Positions 24,201 to 34,288 of a stretch of 64,000 nt of DNA are shown piece by piece. Within the stretch, counting starts at the first letter, position 1. Each line of letters starts with the position of its first letter. The DNA is taken from the NCBI RefSeq assembly GCF_000787575.1, contig NW_012236500.1, positions 259,001 through 323,000 of the forward strand, written 5' to 3'. The position numbers were made by a program, and so were the translations under genes. The notes beneath the pieces are model-generated. The model was not told where the DNA came from and made no database searches. It saw only the letters and a program-made list of their open reading frames with translations. The DNA comes from Acytostelium subglobosum LB1 (taxonomy: Eukaryota > Evosea > Eumycetozoa > Acytosteliales > Acytosteliaceae).

Positions 24201-24961
24201 CAATATGCAATGAAGGAGAAGCATGTGATGTTGGTTGGAGCGGGCATTGGTGTGGCGCCCATGGCATCGTTACTACTTGACATCAAGTTGAAGAAGGAAC
24301 AGATCAATGCCAACGAGACCACCAACAATGGCACCGAGTTCACTCAAGGTATCGACAGCAAGCTTGAAAAAGTACACTTCTTCTGGCTCAACAGAGATGT
24401 CAACAACTTCAAATGGTTCGATGACTTATTAGTTGGTATGTTATGGACGGGAGTGACACTCATTCAATCAATCAAACAATCAATCATATATCTAACAACC
24501 TAAATTGATTGAATGATTAATTAGATGTTGCGAGGACTGGTAATCAGATACCAAAGATATCTTTACATACCTTTACAACCCAATGTATACCAAAGAATGA
24601 TGCTAGGATCTACTTACTTTGGAATGGTCTGGAGAAGATGTTCAAAGACCAAGGATATGATCCAACTACCAACCTACCATTCAAGACACATTGGGGACGA
24701 CCCAACTGGGATGTAATATTCTCTTACTATGCCAACAAGTATCCCAATGAGAGTGAGTATCCAATCCATTCATCAATCAATCAATCAATCGATCCCCATG
24801 TTCATGTAGCTAACTCCCTAACCTAATCTATATAAATAGCAATTGGATTGTATTGTTGTGGACCTGCAGAGTTGTCAAAGGAATTATATAGACAGTGCAA
24901 GTATTATAGCTCTTTGCGTATCAATGGAGTTCGATTCAAGTTTCACAAGGAGAACTTCTAG
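21264..24961 (+). CDS. noxC: NADPH oxidase with EF-hands (NoxC type)
   Basis: Seven exons: 21264-21438, 21530-22938, 23009-23114, 23177-23616, 23688-24435, 24525-24752 and 24840-24961; 1075 residues. The N-terminal half is Asn/Ser/Thr-rich. EF-hands follow, the clearest being [14 protein letters not shown], preceded by a degenerate one ([14 protein letters not shown]). Then come the ferric-reductase membrane helices, with haem-ligand histidines in [17 protein letters not shown] and in [18 protein letters not shown]. The latter is formed by the exon 4/5 join. FAD-binding [14 protein letters not shown]-binding [14 protein letters not shown] and the conserved C-terminal Phe (KENF) are present. 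It transfers electrons from NADPH across a membrane to O2, giving superoxide. Calcium control through the EF-hands is likely, as in NOX5 and D. discoideum NoxC. All catalytic landmarks are intact. Confidence 0.93.
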
Positions 24962-25547
24962 GTTGCAAGCAACAGAGTGGCGGACATGGCGCATCTACAT
25001 CCATCCAATAAACATACCGCTTTACATAATATTATAATGCTTCGCAACCAACTTAAGATATATTATTATTATTGGGTTCCAACGAGGGAAAGAGTAAAGA
25101 CTAAGGATGGATAGATGAATGAATTAATGAACGGATTGGTTGTAGTTGGGTCAAAAGGTAAGATTAAGATGAAGTGGGTGGTCGGAGATGGGTTGTGTGA
25201 AGTTGAGTTGATTAGGGTGTGTGTGTGTGTTGTTATAAGATCATTATCTCTACACTCACCCTTTCCCTTTATCTGTATCTCTCTCTTATAATAACAAGAA
25301 CAACCCCCCTCTTCTCTCGAGGTATATACGTGTTCAATCGATCTAAAGATTGTACAAATGAAGGTGATATCACTTCGTTGTGTATAACAACCAAATCAAT
25401 CATCAATCATACACACTACACTGATACATACACACATAAACAAACAGATACTAACTGTTATTATTACAAAGATAATAATAAAGTCTCAAGAACTTAGCGA
25501 GAGAATAGAATAGAGGAAAGTGATTGATTGATAACACTGGCTGCCAG
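24962..25547. other. Intergenic region
   Basis: 586 bp between noxC and the Nudix gene, with a GTGTGT run near 25218 and AT-rich DNA. An untranslated first exon of the Nudix gene could lie here, since CAG directly precedes its ATG. Confidence 0.4.
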
Positions 25548-26210
25548 ATGGACTTTGACATCTCCAGATCATTAGCGTCAGTCATGTATCAATGTGCAGC
25601 TTATAAGCCACAATCTGGTTGCATACCGCTGAGGATAAAGAAGAAGAAACTTGCACAGCAGGTGGCTTTGAGCAATGGCGAGATGGCAAAGTTGTTCACG
25701 ATAGACTTCCAAGTGATGTTGGTTACTAGTGGCGGTGGCGACTCTTGGGTATTCCCTAAAGGTTCAATTAAAAAGAGCGAGACAAAGAAAGAAGCGGCAA
25801 AGCGTGAAACCTTTGAAGAGGCTGGACTGGAAGGCAAGTTTGCCAAGTCAATCCCTCCGCTAGAAGTAGCCGATCACCACAAGGAATGCAACCTTACCTA
25901 CTATGTATTATATGTAAAGAAAGTTAATGTATGTCCTTTCCATCTACATCCATTCATTCATTTACTTAACATTATTGTACAACCAAACTAACAGAAACAG
26001 TTTGATGAAGCGGACAAGAGGAAAAGACATTGGTTCTCCTTGGCAACTGTTCTACAAGAGGCGATTCCAATGAAGCCGCACATACAACAAGCGATCATCT
26101 CAACTCAAAGGGCATTGAATATTCATAGTTCAAGCTTTGGCAATGTCATCAAGATTGAGTACAAGACAAAGAAGAAGGAAGTCGAAGCTGCACTACTAAG
26201 TAAACTGTAG
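25548..26210 (+). CDS. Nudix hydrolase, diphosphoinositol-polyphosphate phosphohydrolase type
   Basis: Two exons, 25548-25928 and 25995-26210, phase 0; 198 residues. A full Nudix box at about residues 72-94 fits G-x5-E-x7-R-E-x2-E-E-x-G with all catalytic acids present. The preceding VMLVTSGGGDSWVFPKGS resembles DIPP enzymes, where a Trp-x-x-Pro-Lys-Gly motif precedes the box. HWFSLATVLQEA in exon 2 is the usual C-terminal strand and helix. Likely substrates are diphosphoinositol polyphosphates or dinucleotide polyphosphates such as Ap5A/Ap6A; the sequence does not distinguish them. A basic stretch near residue 30 (RIKKKKL) and a basic C-terminus could help phosphate binding. The ATG follows CAG, so a 5' non-coding exon is possible. 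Genes in the DIPP family are often 150-200 residues, matching this length. Confidence 0.88.
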
Positions 26211-26329
26211 GATGTAATGATGATGTCCCTTTGATTCATTCCATTGAGAAAGAGCAATGCATCGGATGCACGCTCAACTATATATTATTATGTTTAATGT
26301 ATTACATTTGAGTAGTCAGTCTCGTCGGG

Positions 26330-28435
26330 TTAGGCGACGAATGACTTGGATCGCTTTGGTGACTTCTTGGATACAAGCTTGGACAATGATGCTGTGTGAG
26401 TGAGTAGTGATCTGAATCTATTGCCTCCATGATGATGATGTTGTTGTGGCTGAGGTTGTGGCTGTGGCTGTGGCTGGATACCGTCTTGCTCTGGGATAGC
26501 TGGAGGAGGAGTACTTTGTACTGGGGATGAGGGCGGACTTGAGTTTGGACTGCCGCTGGACTTGGACTTTTGGACAAACTTGGCCGAGGAGATTGTTCGC
26601 AACAACTTCTTGGGCTTGCCATACCATGATGCACCCTTTTTCACCTTGGCCTTCTCCTTTGCTTCCTTTGCCTCCTTCTCTCTCTCCTTTTCCTTCTCCT
26701 TCTCCTTGGCCTCCTTCTCCTTCATTTCCTTTGTGACTACTGGCACGACTTTGTGCTTCTTCCTGCCCTTGCGCTCCCTCTTGACGTCCTTGATGAACTT
26801 GGCGCCAAACTCTAGGAATGCGCTATCCTTCATCATCTCGCCCCAGTTGCTCTTCTTCACCAGCCAGTCCAAACAGACGCTCCACATTGGCTCCAATGAT
26901 GTGGTACGGCCCCATCCACCAGGGTTGCCCTCGAACGTGAACACGGTCTTGATGACCTGCACCAAAACGAACGGGTCTAGAATGTTGTACAGAAGCATGG
27001 CGCTACACTGTTGAAGCATTGGCATGTTGAGAGTGTAGGCCAGCTTGGCGAGCAGCAGCATGTCAATGACGTCCATGTCTGGGCTGCTCTTGTTGGCGGC
27101 CGCAGCAGCAGCAGCCGTGTATGGGACGGCCGTGCTGGCAGGGAAGGCAGACGGCATGCATCCGGCGTACAAGTACTCCAACATTGTCATGACGGCCTTT
27201 TGTGATGCGTCGGGGATGTCGATCGTCCAGCCGTTGGTCAGGGCGACGTCACTGAAACCGGATGATGATGCTACGGACATCTTGCGCAGGAGGCTAGAGG
27301 GTCCACTAATCGTGCTGTTGTTGTAGCCACTGGGTGTGGACGAACCAGTCGATTGGAACAACGAGATAGTAGAGCGCGACTGCATTGGATGTGACTCAAA
27401 GTGCAGCTTGAAGTATGTTGAGCGGTTCGCCAATACCATGCTATGCGCATGGATCGCGCCACCATCATAGAGTATGAGCACGTCAGAGGCGTGACGCGAG
27501 TTGATCTGGCGCAACATATACTTGGCCATCTCGAGCGTGCCCAGTCTGCCCTGCGAGTGCTTTGCCAGTGTGTCCAGACAAAGGTTACTCAGCGCCTCCA
27601 GTCCAAACTGCGCGGCCACCTCTTGCATATCAGACAGACGGCCTGGTGTGCTGATGACCTCACGAGGGATCTCGCTTGTGTAGACAAAGTGTAGGATGGC
27701 CTTGAACAGGTCGTAGCTGACGCCCTTCTCTGTGATTGGTACACGGGACACCTGGCTGAGGTTGAATATACTATTCATACGCGATCGAGTACGCATGCGA
27801 CCAATGCTGTTGTGGTAGTCCGAGTCGTCCTCTCCATACGACGAGTCGTAGTTGTAGTGATAGAACAGTGACGAGTCCTGCGAGTGTGAGCGCGAGTAGC
27901 TGAAGCTGTACTGCGAGCCATACGTGCCCATATAGTACTGCTGCTGTTGCTGTTGCTGCGATGAATGCGGGTGCGGCAGCATCGTAGCGCTACCACTACC
28001 AGTGGACAGCAGGCCACCGTGTACGGAGCGGTGGCTGTGTAAGAGGTCGATAAAGAATTTGTACTGACGCAGGACGATAGAGTGAGCAAAGATCTCGCGG
28101 CCATCGACAACAAACACAATGTCATAGTAGTCGCCGTCCAGTGCCAGTCGCAGGTCATTGCCCAGGGGGTCAACTGGTGTCTTGGTGCCATCGATAGACG
28201 AGCCAAACAGACGTGATTGATGATGATGTCCATGCTTTGACTTGATGTGTTGGTAGTTGTACAGGTGCTCTACGCAATCAAAGTGTCCAAACAATGATGC
28301 CAGGCACAATGGGGTCATTCCCATGTTATCTGGGGCTGTCGCGCACTTCTTGTTCGTAGCCACCAGGCTTTCCAAAAGGCTTCCATGTCCGCCAATTGCT
28401 GCTTCATGTATTGGTAGTCTACCCTTGTTGTCAGT
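26330..28435 (-). CDS. Ankyrin/double-BTB protein, exon 2 (of 26330-30029)
   Basis: Second exon of the gene that starts at 30029 (exon 1: 28512-30029, listed next). It begins TDNKGRLPIHEAAIGGHGSLL, continuing the ankyrin array. Two BTB/POZ domains follow: the first around YYDIVFVVDGREIFAHSIVLRQYK, interrupted by a long Ser/Tyr/Gln-rich insert, and the second around SDVLILYDGGAIHAHSMVL. A highly charged Lys/Glu helix comes next, then a Pro/Gln/His segment and a Lys/Ser-rich end. The overall order ankyrin, BTB, BTB resembles ABTB1/BPOZ proteins, which act as Cullin-3 adaptors; that role is inference here. The BTB inserts are low-complexity and typical of dictyostelids. Confidence 0.88.
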   Translation of the reverse strand, partial: TDNKGRLPIHEAAIGGHGSLLESLVATNKKCATAPDNMGMTPLCLASLFGHFDCVEHLYNYQHIKSKHGHHHQSRLFGSSIDGTKTPVDPLGNDLRLALDGDYYDIVFVVDGREIFAHSIVLRQYKFFIDLLHSHRSVHGGLLSTGSGSATMLPHPHSSQQQQQQQYYMGTYGSQYSFSYSRSHSQDSSLFYHYNYDSSYGEDDSDYHNSIGRMRTRSRMNSIFNLSQVSRVPITEKGVSYDLFKAILHFVYTSEIPREVISTPGRLSDMQEVAAQFGLEALSNLCLDTLAKHSQGRLGTLEMAKYMLRQINSRHASDVLILYDGGAIHAHSMVLANRSTYFKLHFESHPMQSRSTISLFQSTGSSTPSGYNNSTISGPSSLLRKMSVASSSGFSDVALTNGWTIDIPDASQKAVMTMLEYLYAGCMPSAFPASTAVPYTAAAAAAANKSSPDMDVIDMLLLAKLAYTLNMPMLQQCSAMLLYNILDPFVLVQVIKTVFTFEGNPGGWGRTTSLEPMWSVCLDWLVKKSNWGEMMKDSAFLEFGAKFIKDVKRERKGRKKHKVVPVVTKEMKEKEAKEKEKEKEREKEAKEAKEKAKVKKGASWYGKPKKLLRTISSAKFVQKSKSSGSPNSSPPSSPVQSTPPPAIPEQDGIQPQPQPQPQPQQHHHHGGNRFRSLLTHTASLSKLVSKKSPKRSKSFVA

Positions 28436-28511
28436 CTAGAGTTGGTCAAGTGATGAGTTAGTGAGTGAGTATGTTGAGTATGCTGGAATAGTTCCCTGGC
28501 TTGCTACTTAC

Positions 28512-30029
28512 GATGAACAATACACTGTCAGCCTTTGAGTCCTTCTTGGAGCTGGAGGCCTTGCCTGAACTAGCTCCTGCACCACCAGACGCAGTTGATG
28601 CCGCTCCAGTCTTCTTCTTTTGTTGCTTGCAGTAAAAGAGGAGGATGTCAACGATACTCTTCTTTCCTTGGCGCGCAGCAATGTGTAGTGGAGTGGCACC
28701 TTGGTTGTCCTGTGCTGAGATGGATGCGCCACGCGCCAGCAGCAACTCGCAGCACGACATGTAGGCGTCATAGTTGGAGCCTGCGACCGGACTGCCAAAT
28801 CCGAGCATGCTCTGGTACGAAGGGCAGTTCTGGATGGTGAGATGTAGAGGTGTCGAGCCATTGACATCGGCCGAGGCCACCAAAGACTTGAAGTCCAGCA
28901 ACAACTTCATTACGCTGACATAGCCCTTGACTGCGGCCACGTGTACGGCATTGCGCTCCAATGACTTGTTGGTGGTGGTGACCTTGGCGCCACGCATCAG
29001 CAGCAGAGACACAGTTGCGAACTGTCCACGCTCGACCGCGTAGAACAGTGGTGTCTCCTTGTTGTTGTCCTTGGCGTTAGGCATCGCGCCATAGTAGAGC
29101 AGGATCTCCACGCTCTGGGGATTGGCGCACGCGGCGTAGTGCAGTGGGGTGACACCACTGTTGTTCACCGAGTTGACGCGTGCTCCGCGAAGGACGAGAT
29201 GGCGAATGGCCAAGATCGAGCCAATGATGGATACCCTGTGTAGTAAACTGTTGCCATTTGTGTCGCGAGCATTAAAGTCCTCCTGGTTGACGAGGGTCTT
29301 GATCTCCTCTTGCACCAACACGGCATGCAGCAAAGAACGCTCGCCAGAAGACGACGACTTGTGGCGGCTGGGCTTTGGTACGCGCTGTCTGATAATGGGT
29401 ACAGATGGGCTACGTGACACCAGTGGCTGCTGCTGGCGAGTGAATGATTGTTGTTGTGGTGTGGTAGTCGTCGTGGTGGTGGTCGTCAGGGTTGTTGTCG
29501 CGCCAGTTGTTGCAGTGGCGGGGGCTGTTGGCTGCGCAGACTCTGGCGCGGATGGAATCATTGTTACCAGAGATATCTCTGGCGGTGAGATTGAAGTGCG
29601 GCCCAACGCACTAATGTGTAACTGTTCCAGCTGGCATTCATCCACTATCAATGGCGTGCCCTTGTATAATATATCGCTATTGTTGTTTGTGATGCTGCTG
29701 CTCGCAGTGTCTGGCAACTCTGTCAGATTTGATGATGATTGAATGACATCGCCTATGTTGTCTACTCCTCCTGTTATTGTTGTGTCGCATACATCGAGTT
29801 GTTGCTGTTTGTTGTTGGGTGAGGTCGAGGGTGAGGGCGAGGTCGAGGGCGAAGGTGATGCGCCGTCAAGCTTTGGTGAAATGACTATCAGTGGGACATC
29901 CTGTCCAGATGGAACCAAGAAGTTATGTTCTGTTATTGTTGTCGTGGTGGTAGTCGTCGTTGTCTTTAATGTGGTCATCGTTGCCACATTGCATGGCAAC
30001 TGTTGTTGTTGTTGCTCCAATTTATCCAT
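28512..30029 (-). CDS. Ankyrin/double-BTB protein, exon 1 (of 26330-30029)
   Basis: First exon, joined in phase 0 to 28435-26330 across a 76-nt intron (donor GTAAGT, acceptor CTCTAG, CACTAACTC inside); full product 1207 residues. The first 220 residues are Gln/Thr/Ser/Pro-rich with poly-Thr runs. From about residue 235 there are ankyrin repeats with TPLHYAA, TPLFYAVERG, NAVHVAAVKGY, TPLHLTIQN and TPLHIAARQGK cores. The last repeat is split by the intron and completed in exon 2. The encoded protein is probably a cytosolic scaffold or ubiquitin-ligase adaptor. Confidence 0.9.
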
Positions 30030-31565
30030 CTATATTATATTATACTATTTATTGATGGATAGATTGATTGATTAGACTTTGTGATTGATTGATTGAATGA
30101 TGACTGATTAATTGAGGACAAGACAGTGGACAGACAGAAGAAAGGATATAGTTAGAGATAGATGTGATGGTGATGGAGATGAAGTAGGAGATGATGGAGT
30201 TGGTTGAGGTTGGAGACCAGACTAGACCAGACCAGACAAACAGGGAAATTTGGACTAACATCTCAACCATCAATCCAACTATCCATCAATCCATCCACCA
30301 AGCAATCACCTCATCCACGTGAATGACGAGGTTGTGGGTGGCGGACCCCCCAATGGTGGACAGGCTAGTAGCATATGCACACCTACTACTCTCTCACATG
30401 ACCCATGGCAATCACCATAAGGAGTAGTAGTTGTGTTTAGTTGTTTGGTTATTGATCAATCATTCATTCATTCATTCTTACTTAGGTGTGGTGTGTGGTG
30501 GATGGTAATCTCTCACTCGAGTGTGTGACGAATGTGATGGACGGGTTAGGGATGACATGTATGGCAAGGGTGCGAATTGGTGTGTGGTGTTCTAAGGGCG
30601 GACGATAGAGGTAGGTGTCTTGTTGTTGGCAATCACACTCGTGTAGTGGCATCGGGAAGTAGTAGTGGGGATTATATATGATATGACCCATTAATGATAA
30701 AGCACATTTATATATGTGTATAACAATATTCATTGACACTTATAAACTTGATGTTGATGAATGAGTGTGTGATGTTGAGTGATGGTGATGGAAGCTCACA
30801 CACATCACAACGATTATGTTAATCATTGATTGATTGAGGTGTGAGAAAGTGAATGAATGAGTTGAATGAAATGAGTGATATGATAATGATGTGATGGTGA
30901 TTTGATATGGTAGTTGTGTGTATTACCTCTACTACTATCTACTATTGCTACTGCTACTACTACTACTTGTTATACTACTGCTACAACTACAACTTAAACT
31001 GCTATCATAGTAATATATGTCTATTGATTCGAGATGGATGCCGTAGACAAGATAGGTGCGACGATCTGTCTGCTGTGTCTATCTGTCTGCCAATGGTCAC
31101 CAATGAATATGTCCTGTCTGGCAAGTCCGTCGTCGTCGTCCTTGATATACAAATCGTAATCGTATACCTGGCACTTCCTCTCTAAAAGTTTCTCGATTGA
31201 TTGATTGATTGATTGGTACTAATACAACTACTAACTTCTACTACTTATTACTTAAACATATATATTTGGAGTGGAGTGTGAATGTTGGTATACGCTCGGT
31301 TGATTGATTGACTTGCTAGCAAAGCCTAATCAATTTGGGAAGTGGGGAGAGGAGGTACACTTGGCATCGTCGGGCTCCATTCATTCTCAAAGCTCGTCAT
31401 TACACAAGAAATTCGATTTTTTTCAAGTTCCAAAAATAGGTACTTTGGTCAATCAAATCATTAATGGGGCAACACACACCTTTGTGAAAGGTCCAATGGT
31501 TGGACACTGTGCCCAACCCATCACTCCCATCATTTATGATTGTCCAATCATGAATTAATTAAGGA
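30030..31565. other. Gene-poor region
   Basis: 1.5 kb. The ORFs here are short and low-complexity. It contains GATTGATT and CATT repeats, GTGTG-rich stretches at 30486-30600, CTACTACT runs near 30930-30990 and GATTGATTGATT near 31197-31214. I see no gene. Confidence 0.5.
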
Positions 31566-32007
31566 TTATTTATTATTCCTCTCCCCTACAATTTTGGATA
31601 AAGGAAGTTTTTGAAGGAGAGAATCTAAATAATTAATTGAGTTGAGAAGAATAAGTTAATTGAATTACTCCAAAATAGAATTGATTATACTTACCAATTG
31701 ATAAAGGTATGTTGGGAGGAGGTGGAAGAGTCTGACCATCATTTGGTGAAGTCAACTTGGTACAGATCCATTCACATCCTTGATGTGATCCATCCAAGTA
31801 GGTAGAGTAACATTTGAGATCGAATCTACAGTATTCCTTGAATGATTGACTGCCACGGAAACATGCACCTAGACAAGTGTCAAAGTCGCCATCGTCCATA
31901 CCAGACACTACAGAGACCAAAGACAGCATGGCCATCAATAACAATAATATTGTTTTCCAATCAGTAACATGTAACTTTTGCCATAGTAGTAGTTGAGGTA
32001 GCTTCAT
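31566..32007 (-). CDS. Small secreted Cys-rich protein (hypothetical)
   Basis: Two exons, 31695-32007 and 31566-31624; 123 residues. The frame closes exactly across a 70-nt intron (donor GTAAGT, acceptor TTTAG). A hydrophobic stretch (WKTILLLLMAMLSLVSVVSG) at about 17-36 looks like a signal peptide or signal anchor. The mature part has six cysteines arranged as C-x3-C, C-x4-C and C-x3-C (CLGAC, CRFDLKC, CEWIC), suggesting three disulfides. A short Pro-rich linker and a basic C-terminus follow. I recognise no family. Exon 2 adds only about 19 residues, and its support is the splice signals and frame alone. An alternative is that the protein stops inside the unspliced reading frame at 31633. 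Confidence 0.6.
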
Positions 32008-32831
32008 TCTCTCTCTCTCTCTCTGTAACGTCTATTAATTAAATTAATTAATTAATTATATGAATCAGATCAGTGGATGATGGAATTAAACCTTTCCTTG
32101 TATCTACATCACATGTCTTGACCAATCCAAATTGATTGTTAATTCAAGGATGACATGTCATCTTCATAGTGAACATGACTGTTCCGTTACCTTGAAGTGT
32201 AGTATGACATTACCTTTGACTATGTGTGTGAGTGTTTGTCTGTGCATGTGGAAGTGATTGTCTGTGTGTGATATCTTTTGATTGTGTGTATGTGTGAGTG
32301 TAGAAGTACAGTTACAATGACATGTCATACATGTTATATATTCATTCCCCGTGATGACATTATTACGATCTGACATTGATTGTATGTTGAATATATTATA
32401 TTAAGATCACTTACCTTTTATGGATGGGTTGGATCTTGAACGGCAACCGGACACGCCAGGAACCCTCAACACTGTGTTAGTTAGTCCGATGAACTACCAT
32501 CAATATGGGTCTAGTCCACCATTATTCATACATTGTATATTTCAAAAGAAGTAGGTAGGTAGGTGGACATGTGATTGTGACAGTGACTGTTTGGAAACGA
32601 TCAAATCTATTCATCCAATCATATTAATTCACAACTGATGTACATCAATAAAATTCAAATTCGGGCGCCATGATGATCCAAAGCGCCAAATTTCAATTTA
32701 TTGGAACGAACTCAACCAACTCACACACAAACAAACAAAGACACTCACACATACACAAGTTGTCATTCACAACTCAATCTATTATCATTTATACATATAC
32801 ACATACATATATAATTATATAACAAACAAAA
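32008..32831. other. Intergenic region with pcna promoter
   Basis: 824 bp between the secreted-protein gene and pcna. The small minus-strand ORFs inside (for example 32164-32376) are Thr/His-rich and unsupported. The pcna-proximal part has GCGC elements listed separately. Confidence 0.5.
32663..32690. promoter_or_regulatory. Candidate E2F site(s) upstream of pcna
   Basis: GCGCCAAA at 32683-32690 is the exact complement of the E2F consensus TTTGGCGC, 141 bp before the pcna start codon. A related GGGCGCCA lies at 32663-32670. In this AT-rich spacer GC-rich octamers are rare. PCNA is a classical E2F target in animals and plants. Confidence 0.55.
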
Positions 32832-33724
32832 ATGTTCGACGCTAGATTAATCCAAGCAAGCCTCTTCAAGAAGATATTGGAGTCGATTAAGGACCTCGTA
32901 GAGTCTGCCAACTTTGACTGCAGCCCTTCTGGAATCTCACTGCAGGCAATGGACTCTGCCCGTGTTACCTTGATCAACCTGTTGCTCCGTAATGACGGTT
33001 TCGACAACTTCAGCTGCGACCGCTCCATCTCCCTCGGTCTGTCCATCGGTGCCTTGTCCAAGGTGTTGAAGTGTGCCGGCAATGACGATACACTCACCCT
33101 GAAGGCTCGTGATGAGCCAGATACCCTCACTCTCGTCTTTGAGAGTCCAAGTATGTATATACATATAATATTTATTCTGATTGATTTCTCATACTAACAT
33201 ACATACTCATTCTCATTCTCTATCTCTCTCCCTCTCCCCATCTCTCTCATCTCTTCTACTTTAAAGAGCACGACAGAGTCAGTGACTTTGAGATCAAGTT
33301 GTTGGAGCTGGACCAGGACCAGTACGGAATCAAGGATTCTGGTTACTCTGTCACCATCAAGATGCCATCTACTGAGTTGCAGCGCATCTGCAGAGATCTG
33401 TCTGCTCTCGGTGAGGTCGTCACCATCTCTGCCACCAAGGAGGGCGTCAAGTTCTCTACCACCGGTGAGGTCGGCTCTGGTAACATTACCGTGCGCCCAA
33501 CCTCTGACACCTCTGTCCCCGCCGATGAGTCCACCACCATCGACTCCAAGGAGCCAGTCACCTTGAACGTCGCCCTCAAGTTCCTCGGTTACTTCACCAA
33601 GGCCACACCATTGTCCCCAATCGTCACCATCAAGATGAGTGAGGGTGCCCCAGTCGTCGTAGAGTACACCATCGAGGAGCTCGGCTACCTGAGCTTCTTC
33701 CTTGCTCCAAAGCTCGGTGATTAA
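32832..33724 (+). CDS. pcna: PCNA, DNA polymerase sliding clamp
   Basis: Two exons, 32832-33150 and 33267-33724, joined at phase 1; 258 residues (the family is usually about 260). It starts [22 protein letters not shown] and has [17 protein letters not shown], the DNA-facing and interdomain features of eukaryotic PCNA, plus the C-terminal [17 protein letters not shown] containing the buried PIP-pocket strand. PCNA forms a homotrimeric ring that tethers polymerase delta and many repair factors to DNA. The first exon stops just after LVFESP and the second resumes with [16 protein letters not shown], as in other PCNAs. Strong G/C-ending codon bias indicates high expression. The 5' UTR is very AT-rich. 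Confidence 0.97.
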
Positions 33725-34288
33725 TGATCATCATCTTATCCCCAAAGCGAAACGAAACGAAACGATATCACAACCAATCATTCAATCATTCAATCTACCG
33801 AAGTGACCTTCTCCCTCCACTGTATCAAACTACACCTCCTCCTTCCTTCTCAAAGACAAACCTCAAGTATAGTATACTTGGGACCAATCCACAATCAATC
33901 AAAAAACTACAATATATGCTACTTACATATACATTAGCAATCAATAAATCCAAAAAACTTGTTTGCTTCCCCAGCTTTCATCAGTCAATGACTAGTCTAC
34001 CATCCATCAATCCATCATTCATTCATTCATTCATTCATTTGACCCCAACTCTTCGTCCAACCTTTACTGCTCACCCACATGTATCCATTTCTCTTGAAAA
34101 ACACACAAGTTCGAACTTGTCTCTCATCCGATGTCCAGTCGCTGTTGACAACAAAACGATATCCTCCACACACACATTGTTGTCAACAAACACACATTAA
34201 CAACATTACTATCTTATCTAAATAGATATTTATTTGTATATATATATATATATATATATATACATAATAGATAGGTGTAACAACAAAC
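33725..34288. other. Intergenic region
   Basis: 564 bp. It contains CGAAACGAAACGAAACGAT near 33748, an ATTC run at 34016-34037 and a (TA)n run at 34237-34262 shortly before the next start codon. No gene seen. Confidence 0.5.

Noticed and set aside
30907-31558. Two plus-strand ORFs of 84-92 aa
   Set aside because: One is Tyr/Cys simple sequence from CTACTACT repeats. The other has no splice partner, conserved motif or coding bias.
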